A stretch of DNA of 64,000 nucleotides, taken from NCBI GenBank assembly GCA_023667045.1, contig JAMPAU010000001.1:1-64000 (forward strand). The letters run 5' to 3'. Made by a program: the position numbers and the translations under genes. Within the stretch, counting starts at the first letter, position 1; the number at the start of each line of letters is the position of its first letter. Below, piece by piece: positions 45,686 through 55,070 of this stretch. The stretch is from Ruminococcus flavefaciens (lineage in GTDB: Bacteria > Bacillota > Clostridia > Oscillospirales > Ruminococcaceae). The notes under the pieces were generated by a model. The model did not search any database. It saw nothing but the letters and a program-made list of their open reading frames with translations, and was not told the origin of the DNA.

Positions 45686-46470
45686 TACTGGTTACCTCCT
45701 TCTCTTTTTGAATCACGGTTGAAATTTCTACCGCCACGTCTGTTTCCGTCACGTCTGTCATCACGTCTGCGACGGTCATTGTTTCTTGTGTCGGACTTTC
45801 TTTCAACCTTTTCTCTCTTTTCGGCAGCCTTAGCAGCATCGCCCTTGAGAACTTCGCCCTTGTAAATCCATACCTTTACGCCGATTTTGCCGTAGGTTGT
45901 ATCAGCCTCTGCAAAGCCGTAATCGATATCAGCACGGATTGTCTGAAGCGGAATAGTACCCTCGTGGTAGCTTTCGCTTCTTGCGATTTCAGCTCCGGCA
46001 AGTCTGCCCGAAACCTTAACCTTGATACCCTTAGCTCCGAGACGCATTGTTCTGCCGATAGACTGCTTCATAGCACGTCTGAAAGAAACTCTGTTCTCGA
46101 GGTCGAGAGCGATTTTTTCAGCAACGAGCTGAGCGTCCATATCGGGCTGTTTTACTTCGATGATGTTGATGAAAACCTGCTTCTTCATCATCTTTTCAAG
46201 CTGAACTCTGAGTTTTTCGATTTCTGCACCGCCTCTGCCGATAACGATACCGGGCTTAGCGCAGTGAATGTGGATTCTTACCTTGTCGGCGAAACGCTCG
46301 ATTTCAATTCTGGGAACACCAGCAGCATATAAATTCTTCTTAATGAAGTTACGAACGTTGTAATCTTCAACGAGGTTACAGCCGAACTCTGCCTTATTGG
46401 CATACCAGCGAGAATCCCAATCTTTAATAACGCCGACACGAAGACCGTGCGGATTAACCTTCTGTCCCAT
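45685..46470 (-). CDS. rpsC: 30S ribosomal protein S3 with basic tail
   Basis: Protein of 261 residues. [20 protein letters not shown], the KH domain ([13 protein letters not shown]) and C-terminal domain are complete. The last 45 residues are an Arg/Asp/Gly/Asn-rich extension that most S3 proteins of about 220 residues lack. Confidence 0.97.
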   Translation of the reverse strand: MGQKVNPHGLRVGVIKDWDSRWYANKAEFGCNLVEDYNVRNFIKKNLYAAGVPRIEIERFADKVRIHIHCAKPGIVIGRGGAEIEKLRVQLEKMMKKQVFINIIEVKQPDMDAQLVAEKIALDLENRVSFRRAMKQSIGRTMRLGAKGIKVKVSGRLAGAEIARSESYHEGTIPLQTIRADIDYGFAEADTTYGKIGVKVWIYKGEVLKGDAAKAAEKREKVERKSDTRNNDRRRRDDRRDGNRRGGRNFNRDSKREGGNQ

Positions 46471-46489
46471 TAATCAGACCTCCTTGGGA

Positions 46490-46825
46490 TTATTCTTTTT
46501 CTTTAAGAACAACTGTGATGTGTGATGTTCTCTTTAAAATTCTGTATGCTCTGCCCTGAGCTCTCGGCATGATTCTCTTCATGATAGGACCGGGTGTAAC
46601 AAAGCACTCGGAAACCACGAGATTATCCTTGTCCATGCTGAAGTTATTTTCAGCATTTGCCTGAGCGGACTTTACAAGCTTTGCAACGATAGGACTTGCA
46701 GCCTTCGGAGTCAAATCCAAAGTAGCTAAAGCAATATCAACAGGCTTGTTTCTGATAAGGTCCAGAACAATCTGCACTTTTCTGGGTGATATGCGAGCAT
46801 TTCTTAAATAAGCTCTTGCTTCCAT
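46490..46825 (-). CDS. rplV: 50S ribosomal protein L22
   Basis: Protein of 111 residues. [20 protein letters not shown] and [17 protein letters not shown] are typical; its beta-hairpin lines the exit tunnel. Confidence 0.98.
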   Translation of the reverse strand: MEARAYLRNARISPRKVQIVLDLIRNKPVDIALATLDLTPKAASPIVAKLVKSAQANAENNFSMDKDNLVVSECFVTPGPIMKRIMPRAQGRAYRILKRTSHITVVLKEKE

Positions 46826-46843
46826 CTGAACTCCTCCTTCCGC

Positions 46844-47128
46844 TTATTTCTTACCGTTGTTAGATGTTTTTGAACCGGCATGACCCTTGTAGGTTCTTGT
46901 AGGTGCGAACTCACCGAGCTTGTGACCTACCATATCTTCTGTTACATAAACCGGCACGTGCTTGCGACCGTCATGAACAGCAAAAGTGTGACCTACGAAG
47001 TCGGGGAATATTGTTGAAGAACGGCTCCAAGTCTTGAGAACTTTCTTCTCTCCTGCCTCGTTCATAGCAACAACTCTCTTAAGGAGAACTTCCTGCACAT
47101 AAGGACCTTTTTTAATACTTCTACTCAT
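46844..47128 (-). CDS. rpsS: 30S ribosomal protein S19
   Basis: Protein of 94 residues. [18 protein letters not shown] and [16 protein letters not shown] are diagnostic; it lies in the 30S head beside S13. Confidence 0.98.
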   Translation of the reverse strand: MSRSIKKGPYVQEVLLKRVVAMNEAGEKKVLKTWSRSSTIFPDFVGHTFAVHDGRKHVPVYVTEDMVGHKLGEFAPTRTYKGHAGSKTSNNGKK

Positions 47129-47149
47129 GAATAAGTTCCTCCTTTCAGA

Positions 47150-47983
47150 TTACTTGCCGTTACGACGTTTTACGATAAACTTGTCAGTTCTGTGGTGAGC
47201 CTTACGTGTCTTATAACCAAGAGCAGGCTTGCCCCAAGGTGTGACAGGTCCGGGACGACCAACAGGTGACTTACCTTCACCACCGCCGTGCGGGTGGTCA
47301 CATGGGTTCATGACAGAACCACGTACAGTAGGTCTCCAGCCCATGTTACGAACTCTACCAGCCTTACCGTAGTTAACGTTTTCGTGGTCGATATTTGAAA
47401 CCTGACCGATAGCTGCCTTGCAGTTAATCGGAACTTTTCTCATTTCGCCAGAGGGAAGTCTTACGAGAGCGTAAGTTTCTTCTTTACCCATAAGCTGTGC
47501 CTGATTTCCTGCACTTCTTACAAGCTGTGCGCCCTTGCCGGGATAAAGCTCGATAGCGTGAATGAATGTACCAACCGGAATATCAGCAAGCTTAAGAGCA
47601 TTGCCGGGCTTGATGTCAGCCTCTGAGCCGGATTCAATCTTGTCGCCAACCTTAAGACCGTTAGGAGCAAGAATGTATCTCTTTTCACCGTCTTCATACT
47701 GAACGAGAGCGATGAATGCACTTCTGTTGGGGTCGTATTCGAGTGTAAGAACAGTAGCAACTACATTATCCTTATCACGCTTGAAATCAATAACACGGTA
47801 CTTTCTTCTGTTACCGCCGCCTCTGTGGCGAACTGTAATTCTGCCGTAGCTGTTTCTTCCCGACTTCTTCTTCATAGGTTCGAGAAGGCTTTTCTCCGGC
47901 TCAACCTTTGACAGAACCGAGTAATCAGTAACAGTCATCTGACGTCTCGAAGGTGTCGTAGGCTTGTAGCTTTTAATAGCCAT
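47150..47983 (-). CDS. rplB: 50S ribosomal protein L2
   Basis: Protein of 277 residues. [17 protein letters not shown], and [19 protein letters not shown] with the histidine near the peptidyl transferase centre. Confidence 0.98.
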   Translation of the reverse strand: MAIKSYKPTTPSRRQMTVTDYSVLSKVEPEKSLLEPMKKKSGRNSYGRITVRHRGGGNRRKYRVIDFKRDKDNVVATVLTLEYDPNRSAFIALVQYEDGEKRYILAPNGLKVGDKIESGSEADIKPGNALKLADIPVGTFIHAIELYPGKGAQLVRSAGNQAQLMGKEETYALVRLPSGEMRKVPINCKAAIGQVSNIDHENVNYGKAGRVRNMGWRPTVRGSVMNPCDHPHGGGEGKSPVGRPGPVTPWGKPALGYKTRKAHHRTDKFIVKRRNGK

Positions 47984-48057
47984 TTATTTCACTCCTTAAA
48001 ATGCGTTTTTTGCGGGAGCATTACTCCCATACCTGTTTAATTTAAAGCGTATTTAAA

Positions 48058-48351
48058 TTAAACCATGCCCTCGAAGAACTCAATAGCCTTAGAGCCTTCT
48101 GTGAGAGTAACGATAGCTTTCTTCCATGAAGGTGTCATGCCCTCATATCTGCCTACTCTCTTGAGCTTGCCCTTTACATTGATAGTAGTAACCTTAGCAA
48201 CCTCAACACCGAAAAGCTTTTCTACAGCCTTTTTGATTTCGGGCTTAGTAGCATTCTTAGCTACCTTAAAGGTGTACTTGCCTATCTGAAGATTATCCAT
48301 GCTTCTTTCAGTAATAACGGGCTTGAGAATGATATCCTGAGGTGTGTTCAT
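48058..48351 (-). CDS. rplW: 50S ribosomal protein L23
   Basis: Protein of 97 residues. [20 protein letters not shown] is the L23 signature. Docking site for trigger factor and SRP. Its start overlaps the rplD stop by one base. Confidence 0.97.
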   Translation of the reverse strand: MNTPQDIILKPVITERSMDNLQIGKYTFKVAKNATKPEIKKAVEKLFGVEVAKVTTINVKGKLKRVGRYEGMTPSWKKAIVTLTEGSKAIEFFEGMV

Positions 48352-48974
48352 TATGCGTATACCTCCTCAATTTTTCCTACTGCATTCTTTACAACAATGA
48401 ACTTGTCGTAGTTGAGAATGTCGTATACGTTAAGAGTGTTTACAGCAGCAGTCTTAACGCCGGGGATATTAGCTGCACTCTTGATAACCTTTGTATCTGC
48501 TTCAGCAGTAACGATAAGAGCCTTGCCCTCAACGCCGAGTGCCTTAAGCATTTCAACAACGGTCTTTGTCTTGTAGCTGTCAAGTGTGAGAGCATCAAGA
48601 ACGATGAGATTATTGTCAAGCACCTTAGTGGAAAGAGCGGACTTCATAGCAAGTCTTCTGACTTTCTTGTTAAGTGTGTAGCTGTAATCTCTGGGCTTAG
48701 GTCCGAGAGCAACACCGCCGTGTGTCCACTGAGGAGCTCTTGTTGAACCCTGTCTTGCGTGACCTGTTCCCTTCTGTCTCCAAGGCTTTCTGCCGCCACC
48801 TCTTACTTCTGTTCTTGTAAGAGTGGACTGAGTACCCTGTCTCTGATTAGCGAGGTAGTTAACAACCATAGCGTGCATAACAGCCTCGTTTGGAGTAATT
48901 CCGAAAACATTGTCGTTAAGCTCTGTTTCGGAAACCTGCTTACCTGTCATATCAAATACTGAAATTGTTGACAT
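48351..48974 (-). CDS. rplD: 50S ribosomal protein L4
   Basis: Protein of 207 residues. The tunnel loop has [19 protein letters not shown]. In other bacteria L4 represses its own operon at the S10 leader. Confidence 0.98.
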   Translation of the reverse strand: MSTISVFDMTGKQVSETELNDNVFGITPNEAVMHAMVVNYLANQRQGTQSTLTRTEVRGGGRKPWRQKGTGHARQGSTRAPQWTHGGVALGPKPRDYSYTLNKKVRRLAMKSALSTKVLDNNLIVLDALTLDSYKTKTVVEMLKALGVEGKALIVTAEADTKVIKSAANIPGVKTAAVNTLNVYDILNYDKFIVVKNAVGKIEEVYA

Positions 48975-48991
48975 ATCTGTTTCCTCCTTCC

Positions 48992-49624
48992 TTAAGCCTT
49001 AACGCTGTCTACGATATAGACAATACCGCCCTTAGGACCAGGGATTGCACCCTTGATAGCGATAAGATTGTTTTCTGCGTCTATTTTAACGATTTCGAGG
49101 TTCTGAACAGTAACCTGCTCTGCACCCATGTGACCTGCCATGCCCTTGCCCTTGTAAATTCTTGAAGGTGAGGAGCAAGCACCCATTGAGCCAGCCTGTC
49201 TGTGAACAGGACCAGTACCGTGAGTTTCTCTAAGGCTGTGCTGATTGTGACGCTTGATAGCACCCTGGAATCCTTTACCCTTGCTGATGCCTACAACGTC
49301 AACAGCGTCGCCGATAGCGAAAGTATCAGCCTTTACTATGTCGCCAACGTTAAGAGAATCGCAGTCTTCAAGTCTGAACTCTTTAAGAGTTTTCTTGCAG
49401 GCAACGTCAGCCTTGTCAAAATGACCTTTCATAGGCTTGTTTACTCTCTGAACCTTAACATCGCCATAGCCGAGCTGAAGTGCTGAGTAGCCGTCGTTTT
49501 CAACGGTTTTCTTCTGAACAACAACGCACGGACCGGCTTCTACTACTGTAACAGGAACAACTTTTCCTGCCTCGTCGAAAATCTGTGTCATACCGATTTT
49601 CTTTCCGATAATGCCTTTCTGCAT
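48992..49624 (-). CDS. rplC: 50S ribosomal protein L3
   Basis: Protein of 210 residues. [18 protein letters not shown] and the tip near the peptidyl transferase centre ([20 protein letters not shown]) are intact. It follows rpsJ after a 101-nt gap that holds two small hairpins (49672-49685 and 49689-49703). Confidence 0.98.
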   Translation of the reverse strand: MQKGIIGKKIGMTQIFDEAGKVVPVTVVEAGPCVVVQKKTVENDGYSALQLGYGDVKVQRVNKPMKGHFDKADVACKKTLKEFRLEDCDSLNVGDIVKADTFAIGDAVDVVGISKGKGFQGAIKRHNQHSLRETHGTGPVHRQAGSMGACSSPSRIYKGKGMAGHMGAEQVTVQNLEIVKIDAENNLIAIKGAIPGPKGGIVYIVDSVKA

Positions 49625-49725
49625 TTCAATTTCCTCCTGAATGGTTATTGGTTGAATAAATCAACTTGACCGGCGGACTACCGCCATTCCGTTTTCCAAA
49701 CGGTAATTTACAAGCGTAATGGAAA

Positions 49726-50040
49726 TTACTTAACTTCCATAACAACGTCTACGCCTGCCGGAATTTCAAGCTTATCAAGAGCAGCAGTTGTCTTTTCTGT
49801 AGGACGGATAACGTCTACAAGTCTCTTGTGAGTTCTCATCTCGAACTGCTCACGGCTGTCCTTATACTTGTGAACTGCACGGAGAATAGTAACAACTTCT
49901 TTATCAGTAGGGAGCGGGATAGGTCCTGAAACTCTTGCACCGCTTCTCTTAGCTGCTTCTACGATTTTAGCTGCTGCAATATCAACAGTAGCGTGGTCGT
50001 AGCCCTTAATCTTGAATCTGATTTTTTCGTTGACTGCCAT
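49726..50040 (-). CDS. rpsJ: 30S ribosomal protein S10
   Basis: Protein of 104 residues. [20 protein letters not shown] and [16 protein letters not shown] are diagnostic; S10 is also NusE in antitermination complexes. First gene of the operon, with AAGGAGG upstream. Confidence 0.98.
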   Translation of the reverse strand: MAVNEKIRFKIKGYDHATVDIAAAKIVEAAKRSGARVSGPIPLPTDKEVVTILRAVHKYKDSREQFEMRTHKRLVDVIRPTEKTTAALDKLEIPAGVDVVMEVK

Positions 50041-50367
50041 TTATTTCGCCTCCTTGGATAAATTTACGGGGGCGGAGAAACAACTCTCCTCTGGGACCTC
50101 ACACGTTTCCGTGTGTTTCATGCATTATCTGACAAAAAAACCGAAAAACAACATAATGTTTTCCGGTAATCAGAATGCAAGCACAAAAATAGCGTAGTCG
50201 GCACACCTGCATGGTGCAGACCAAAAAAGCACTAACTGTGTTCATTATCCCAATCGCCCGGTTTGAAATCGGACATACTCCGCAGAAATTACCCGACACA
50301 CCGCCGGCAACCTTCTGTTTCCTCGCATATCTTCTCGCAGTCTAGTATACTTACTGTACACCCAACG
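50041..50367 (-). promoter_or_regulatory. Structured leader of the S10 operon
   Basis: About 325 nt between the promoter and rpsJ with no gene. On the minus strand it contains a hairpin near 50199-50222 (GTCTGCAC with GTGCCGAC-type arms), an intrinsic terminator (50133-50165), a CACACG/CGTGTG stem (50100-50115) and a GGAGA/TCTCC stem (50074-50089) next to the ribosome binding site. This is the arrangement of an attenuated leader; the ligand could be L4 or another r-protein. Confidence 0.7.
50133..50165 (-). terminator. Leader attenuator of the S10 operon
   Basis: On the minus strand CCGGAAAACA pairs with TGTTTTTCGG across a short loop and is followed at once by seven T residues. It lies about 95 nt before rpsJ. 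Confidence 0.72.
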
Positions 50368-50373
50368 ATTGTT

Positions 50374-50402
50374 ATTATATCATACTTTTCCGGATAATGC
50401 AA
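50374..50402 (-). promoter_or_regulatory. Promoter of the S10-spc-alpha operon
   Basis: Minus-strand TTGCAT (50402-50397), 17-nt spacer, TATAAT (50379-50374). Transcription would start near 50367. No equally good promoter was seen inside the gene cluster. Confidence 0.8.
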
Positions 50403-50547
50403 CTATTTACAGAAAAAAATATCGGAAATAAAGTAAATTTTCAGTGAATAAAAAAATATTTTAAACTATTTATAATATATAAACTCCCCTGCCTTTATGA
50501 CAGAGGAATTTATTATGTGAAAAAAACTGCTTTCTATATTTTTATAA

Positions 50548-50624
50548 TTCGGGACATACTTTCATAACAAGAGGAAAAATCTATCTTTTAATTCAGTTGC
50601 CTGTTATGAAAAATATGTCCCGAA
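50548..50624. repeat. Inverted repeat, 22-23 bp arms
   Basis: Arms 50548-50569 and 50602-50624 share TTCGGGACATA...TTTCATAACA as reverse complements with one mismatch and a one-base indel; the loop is 32 nt. No T-run follows on either strand, so it is not a simple terminator. It could be a small RNA, a MITE-like remnant or a protein target. Confidence 0.75.
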
Positions 50625-50711
50625 AAAAGCCCCTTTCATATATGAGACGGCTGACAGGTAAAAATCTCTCAGCGATTTCAGAAAAATTTTCCAGAAAATC
50701 CCATAAACGTG

Positions 50712-50749
50712 ATTATGCACAAAGCAGTATATCATTATTTGTGCATAAT
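50712..50749. repeat. Perfect 12-bp inverted repeat
   Basis: ATTATGCACAAA (50712-50723) and TTTGTGCATAAT (50738-50749) with a 14-nt loop. It is 33 nt upstream of the promoter of the trpB2-like gene, so it may be an operator or part of an upstream RNA. Confidence 0.75.
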
Positions 50750-50781
50750 ATCAAATCGGATTCAATGCTTTTAACGTCTGC

Positions 50782-50810
50782 TTGACATTAAAGGATATTC
50801 GTGATAAAAT
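50782..50810 (+). promoter_or_regulatory. Promoter of the trpB2-like gene
   Basis: TTGACA (50782-50787), 17-nt spacer, TAAAAT (50805-50810), followed by a T-rich start region and AAAGGAG before the ATG at 50864. Confidence 0.72.
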
Positions 50811-50863
50811 TTTTTTATAAAAAGCCTTGACAGGCAATCAAATTAAAAAGGAGAATCCTTATA

Positions 50864-52237
50864 ATGTCAGATAAAAAAATCCCGTACAAAATATACCTCG
50901 AAGAAAACGAGATGCCTAAGCAGTGGTATAACGTCCGTGCAGATATGCAGAAAAAACCTGCTCCGCTTCTCAACCCTGCAACCTGCAAACCCATGACAGC
51001 CGAAGAACTCGGTCACGTCTTCTGCGACGAACTCGTTAAACAGGAACTCAACGAGACAGACAGATACATTGATATTCCGGAAGAAATTCAGGAGTTTTAT
51101 AAAATGTACCGTCCGTCTCCGCTTGTAAGAGCATACTGCCTTGAAAAGAAACTCGATACTCCGGCTAAGATTTACTACAAATTCGAGGGCAACAACACAA
51201 GTGGCAGTCACAAGTTAAACTCCGCTATCGCTCAGGCTTACTATGCTAAACAGCAGGGTCTTAAAGGCGTTACTACTGAAACAGGTGCAGGTCAGTGGGG
51301 TACGGCTCTTTCTATGGCTTGCTCTTATTTCGACCTCGACTGTAAAGTATATATGGTTAAATGTTCATATGAGCAGAAACCTTTCCGCCGTGAAGTAATG
51401 AGAACGTACGGTGCTAACGTTACTCCGTCGCCGTCAAACACTACAGAAGTAGGCAGAAAGATTTTAGCTGAGTTCCCCGACACTAACGGAAGTCTCGGCT
51501 GTGCAATCTCTGAAGCTGTTGAATCGGCTACTTCACAGGACGGCTACAGATATGTTCTCGGAAGCGTTCTCTCACAGGTACTTCTTCACCAGTCTGTAAT
51601 AGGCATGGAGTCTAAAATAGCCATGGACAAATACGGCATAACACCCGATATAATCATAGGCTGTGCCGGTGGCGGTTCAAATCTCGGCGGACTTATTTCA
51701 CCATTCATGGGCGAAAAACTCAGAGGTGAAAAAGACTACAGATTCATTGCCGTTGAGCCAGCGTCCTGCCCAAGCCTTACAAGAGGTGTTTACGCTTATG
51801 ACTTCTGTGATACCGGTAAGGTTTGTCCGTTACAGAAAATGTACACTCTCGGCAGTGGATTCATGCCGTCAGCTAACCACGCCGGAGGTCTCCGCTATCA
51901 TGGCATGAGTGCTGTCCTCTCCGAACTCTACGACCAAGGTCTTATGGAGGCAGTTTCAGTTGAACAGACAGCAGTATTCGAGGCAGCCCAGCAGTTTGCA
52001 AGAGTAGAGGGAATTTTACCCGCTCCCGAAAGCAGTCACGCTATCAAGTGTGCTATCGACGAAGCTATGAAGTGCAAGGAAACAGGCGAGGAAAAAACTA
52101 TCCTCTTTGGACTTACTGGTACGGGCTACTTTGATATGTACGCTTACGGTGCTTACAACGACGGCAAGATGAGCGACTATATCCCCACAGATGAGGAACT
52201 TCAGAAATCCTTTGATACTCTGCCAAAAATAGACTGA
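50864..52237 (+). CDS. Tryptophan synthase beta chain, TrpB2 type
   Basis: Protein of 457 residues, longer than classic TrpB and with the TrpB2 pattern (RPSPLVRA, a long N-terminal extension). PLP lysine K117 lies in GSHKLNSA; the catalytic Glu (E139) in TTETGAGQWG; the cofactor phosphate loop is GCAGGGSNLGG. TrpB2 joins indole and serine to tryptophan and often occurs without TrpA, as here. It may salvage free indole. Confidence 0.93.
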   Translation: MSDKKIPYKIYLEENEMPKQWYNVRADMQKKPAPLLNPATCKPMTAEELGHVFCDELVKQELNETDRYIDIPEEIQEFYKMYRPSPLVRAYCLEKKLDTPAKIYYKFEGNNTSGSHKLNSAIAQAYYAKQQGLKGVTTETGAGQWGTALSMACSYFDLDCKVYMVKCSYEQKPFRREVMRTYGANVTPSPSNTTEVGRKILAEFPDTNGSLGCAISEAVESATSQDGYRYVLGSVLSQVLLHQSVIGMESKIAMDKYGITPDIIIGCAGGGSNLGGLISPFMGEKLRGEKDYRFIAVEPASCPSLTRGVYAYDFCDTGKVCPLQKMYTLGSGFMPSANHAGGLRYHGMSAVLSELYDQGLMEAVSVEQTAVFEAAQQFARVEGILPAPESSHAIKCAIDEAMKCKETGEEKTILFGLTGTGYFDMYAYGAYNDGKMSDYIPTDEELQKSFDTLPKID

Positions 52238-52242
52238 TAAAT

Positions 52243-53307
52243 ATGGCAAACAATAATAAAGCACTTTCAAACGCAAGTAAGGCGAAAAAAGATGAGTTTT
52301 ATACTCGACTATACGATATTGAGAATGAACTTAAATATTATAGAGAATATTTCAAAGGTAAAACAATACTCTGTAACTGTGACGACCCATATGAGAGTAA
52401 CTTTTTCAAATACTTTGCTTTGAATTTCAATCATCTTGGTATAAAAAAATTAATATGTACGTGCTATTCCGGCTCTCCAGTTATATACACACAACTTTCT
52501 TTTTTCGGAGAAGATAAAGTTATCGGAACATCTCCAGATAATAAAAAACCTTATAAAATAGAAATAACACAAGCAAAAGACCTAAATGGCGACGGAGCAT
52601 ATGACCTTTCAGATATTGAGTTATTACTCCAATCAGTTAATGGCAAACCCGAACTTCTTAAAGGTGATGGCGATTTTCGTTCAGAAGAATGTATAGAGCT
52701 TCTGAAGGAAGCAGATGTTGTAGTAACTAATCCGCCATTTAGTCTGTTTCGTGAATATGTGATGCAACTTATTGAGTATAACAAGAAATTCATAATCATA
52801 GGCAATCAAAATGCTATCACTTACAAGGAAATTTTTCCATTGTTAAAAGATAACAAAATATGGCTTGGTTATCATTCGGGAGATATGGCTTTCACTGTAC
52901 CGGAAAGTTATGAAATAAGGGAAACACGATTTTGGATAGATGAAAACGGTCAGAAATGGCGAAGTTTGGGTAATATTTGCTGGTTCACAAATCTTGATAT
53001 ACAAAAAAGATATGAAGATTTGATACTTTTCAGAAAATACACTCCCGAAAATTATCCTCATTATGATAACTATAATGCTATTGAAGTAAGCAAAGTATGT
53101 GATATTCCATATGATTATGACGGTGTTATGGGAGTACCAATTACATTTCTTGATAAATATAACCCAAAGCAGTTTGAAATACTTGGTGCAACAGAAAGCG
53201 AAGGCAAAGGATTTTCTAACGGTTTATGGATAGAAGAAAGCAAGGTAGCACAGCCACTTATCAATGGCAAACGTAAATACAAAAGAATATTTATCAGAAA
53301 TAAATAA
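52243..53307 (+). CDS. EcoRI-type adenine-specific DNA methyltransferase, solitary
   Basis: Protein of 354 residues. The N-terminus (NASKAKKDEFYTRLYDIENE) and the catalytic NPPF motif (near 166) place it in the EcoRI methylase family (N6-adenine). ILCNCDDPYESNF resembles its AdoMet region. No restriction endonuclease is adjacent. It starts 5 nt after the trpB2 stop with no Shine-Dalgarno site, so it may depend on coupling. Codon use is more AT-rich than trpB2, which points to acquisition by transfer. Target site unknown; GAATTC cannot be assumed. Confidence 0.88.
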   Translation: MANNNKALSNASKAKKDEFYTRLYDIENELKYYREYFKGKTILCNCDDPYESNFFKYFALNFNHLGIKKLICTCYSGSPVIYTQLSFFGEDKVIGTSPDNKKPYKIEITQAKDLNGDGAYDLSDIELLLQSVNGKPELLKGDGDFRSEECIELLKEADVVVTNPPFSLFREYVMQLIEYNKKFIIIGNQNAITYKEIFPLLKDNKIWLGYHSGDMAFTVPESYEIRETRFWIDENGQKWRSLGNICWFTNLDIQKRYEDLILFRKYTPENYPHYDNYNAIEVSKVCDIPYDYDGVMGVPITFLDKYNPKQFEILGATESEGKGFSNGLWIEESKVAQPLINGKRKYKRIFIRNK

Positions 53308-53309
53308 TA

Positions 53310-53343
53310 AAAACGCACGGACTTATTACAGTTCGTGCGTTTT
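53310..53343. terminator. Bidirectional terminator
   Basis: AAAACGCACGGACT (53310-53323) pairs with AGTTCGTGCGTTTT (53330-53343), one G-U/G-T pair, loop of 6. A/T tails on both sides serve the methylase gene and the convergent XRE gene. Confidence 0.85.
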
Positions 53344-53347
53344 AGTT

Positions 53348-54049
53348 TCAGTATTTTTCACGGGTACGGGCTATTTTTTCCTCACTGCGTTTTATAAGGT
53401 TCAATAATGATGACGAATACTGTGCATAGTCTTTCTGTAAGGTAGCGGTGGTAAGATAGAGAGTATCAAAGTTATCAACACAGTCGTTGCCGTCGAGGGC
53501 TATACCGCTTGATGCGGCTTTTATGTTGGATTCACTCATTGCTACAATGGCGTTGGCACTGTCGTTGGCGGTTACTTTCGGAATGCGGAAAAGTTTCTGG
53601 TCGTTGTGGGGGTTGGCGTTGTAGACTATGCGGAAAAGTTTGTACACGCTAAGCATAAGGTATGTAGAGACTTCTTTTATCAGAGTAATGCTGTTGGCTT
53701 TCTGTGCAAGGCTGAAAAGCAGACTGATTGAATTATTTATGATACGCCTGTTGAAGTTGATAATTTCCGGAGAGGGCATTCTGAGCTTGTTGTTGCCGTC
53801 GTCGTCGGGAATGTCTTCAATAGTGATATTTTTTCCGCCGGGTTCGGGGGTTCTGCCTAAAAGATAGTCGCATGATACATTATAATAATCTGCAATCTTC
53901 ACAAGGAAGTTAAGACCGCATTCACGTATGCCCTTTTCATAGTGTGAGAGCAGAGCCTGAGATATACCCAAATCGCTTGCTGCCTGTTTCTGACTTATAT
54001 GTCTTTCTTTCCTCTGCAAAGTAATAATTCTTGCAAAATCTGAGTTCAT
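53348..54049 (-). CDS. XRE-family transcriptional regulator
   Basis: Protein of 233 residues. The N-terminal helix-turn-helix (7-62) has ISQKQAASDLGISQALLSHY and ends CDYLLGRTP. The remaining 160 residues are mostly helical with no recognised domain and may sense a ligand or oligomerise. AGGAGG lies before the ATG. It has its own promoter; the target is unknown, though divergent genes at 54373 are possible. Confidence 0.85.
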   Translation of the reverse strand: MNSDFARIITLQRKERHISQKQAASDLGISQALLSHYEKGIRECGLNFLVKIADYYNVSCDYLLGRTPEPGGKNITIEDIPDDDGNNKLRMPSPEIINFNRRIINNSISLLFSLAQKANSITLIKEVSTYLMLSVYKLFRIVYNANPHNDQKLFRIPKVTANDSANAIVAMSESNIKAASSGIALDGNDCVDNFDTLYLTTATLQKDYAQYSSSLLNLIKRSEEKIARTREKY

Positions 54050-54086
54050 TTCAATTTCCTCCTAAAAAAATACTAATCTAATATTT

Positions 54087-54115
54087 ATTATAATACACTT
54101 TGTATAATATGTAAA
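54087..54115 (-). promoter_or_regulatory. Promoter of the XRE regulator
   Basis: Minus-strand TTTACA (54115-54110), 17-nt spacer, TATAAT (54092-54087). Confidence 0.62.
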
Positions 54116-54309
54116 CATGGGAAAATATGAAATAATTCCTGTCGATTTGACATTTTTTTCATTATATTTGCCGGAAGTTAAAAAATAGTATATATTATTT
54201 ATGCATTCTGCACATATAAATGAGACAAATCTGCTGTTATTAATATTATTGTTAATTAAAAAAATATTACATTGTTTATAATTTTAATATTAAATCATAT
54301 GGTTTATGC

Positions 54310-54338
54310 TTGACAAAAAATACTTAAAACAGTATAAT
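54310..54338 (+). promoter_or_regulatory. Perfect consensus promoter of the phosphatase-luxS operon
   Basis: TTGACA (54310-54315), 17-nt spacer, TATAAT (54333-54338), leader about 28 nt. Confidence 0.78.
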
Positions 54339-54372
54339 TAATTATAAATGTCATGAAAGGACTGAATATATT

Positions 54373-55008
54373 ATGAAAGGCTACAGAATAAGCGTACTCC
54401 GTCACGGCATGACAGACGCTAACGAAAAAGGCATTTATATAGGCAGAACAGACCTTCCTCTTTCTGCTAAGGGTTCGGCGGAAATAGCCTCTAAAATGGA
54501 CGAGTTTGACTATCCGGCAGTACACCGTGTATACAGCTCACCACTGAAAAGATGTACTGAAACCGCTGATATACTCTTTCCGGAAACACAGCTTGTACCG
54601 GTAGACGATTTGCGTGAACTTGATTTCGGAGACTTTGAAAACAAAAGTGTTGACGAATTAATCAATAATCCCGACTATAAAAAATGGCTTAAAGGCGGTA
54701 AGGATTCCCACGCACCAAACGGCGAAAGCCTTGAAGAAATGACCGCCCGAACATACAAGGCTCTGCACAATATAATCATGGATATGATGAATGACGGCAT
54801 AACCCACAGTGCTTTAATTACGCATGGGGGAATAATTTCAAATATGATGCTTTGTTTCGGACTGCCTAAATATAATCCCGATGTATTAAACGCACCTTTC
54901 GGCGAAGGATTCGATATTCTTGTTACCGCTCAGATGTGGCTAAACTCTCAGGCTTTTGAGATTTTAGGCTACTGCCCTTACAATAAAGTACCGGAAGAAT
55001 TTCTTTAA
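54373..55008 (+). CDS. Histidine phosphatase family protein
   Basis: Protein of 211 residues. The RHG motif (VLRHGMTDAN) carries the phosphohistidine; YSSPLKRCTETA, ELDFGDFENKS and ITHGG complete the active site. Similar to CobC/GpmB-like phosphatases; the substrate is not evident. GAAAGGA precedes the ATG. Confidence 0.9.
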   Translation: MKGYRISVLRHGMTDANEKGIYIGRTDLPLSAKGSAEIASKMDEFDYPAVHRVYSSPLKRCTETADILFPETQLVPVDDLRELDFGDFENKSVDELINNPDYKKWLKGGKDSHAPNGESLEEMTARTYKALHNIIMDMMNDGITHSALITHGGIISNMMLCFGLPKYNPDVLNAPFGEGFDILVTAQMWLNSQAFEILGYCPYNKVPEEFL

Positions 55009-55070
55009 TGCATGAATATTTTACCGTTTCCGGCACATAATACCTCTGAATACGTCCGGAGGTGAATTTT

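Larger units (their letters stand above)
50403..50863. other. Gene-poor region with two long inverted repeats
   Basis: Between the S10 promoter and the trpB2-like gene there is no convincing gene. It contains the inverted repeats listed separately, a short C-rich segment near 50487, and the promoter at 50782-50810. Confidence 0.55.
54050..54372. other. AT-rich divergent intergenic region
   Basis: No gene. It carries a minus-strand promoter for the XRE regulator and a plus-strand promoter for the histidine phosphatase, about 200 nt apart, with A/T-rich sequence between them and no clear operator. Confidence 0.6.

Noticed and set aside
50597-50785. Small open frame of 62 residues
   Set aside because: It overlaps both inverted repeats and the trpB2 promoter, and has no ribosome binding site; treated as chance.
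52243-54049. Methylase and XRE regulator as a complete restriction-modification system with controller protein
   Set aside because: The regulator is convergent, separated by a terminator, too long for a C protein, and no endonuclease is present.
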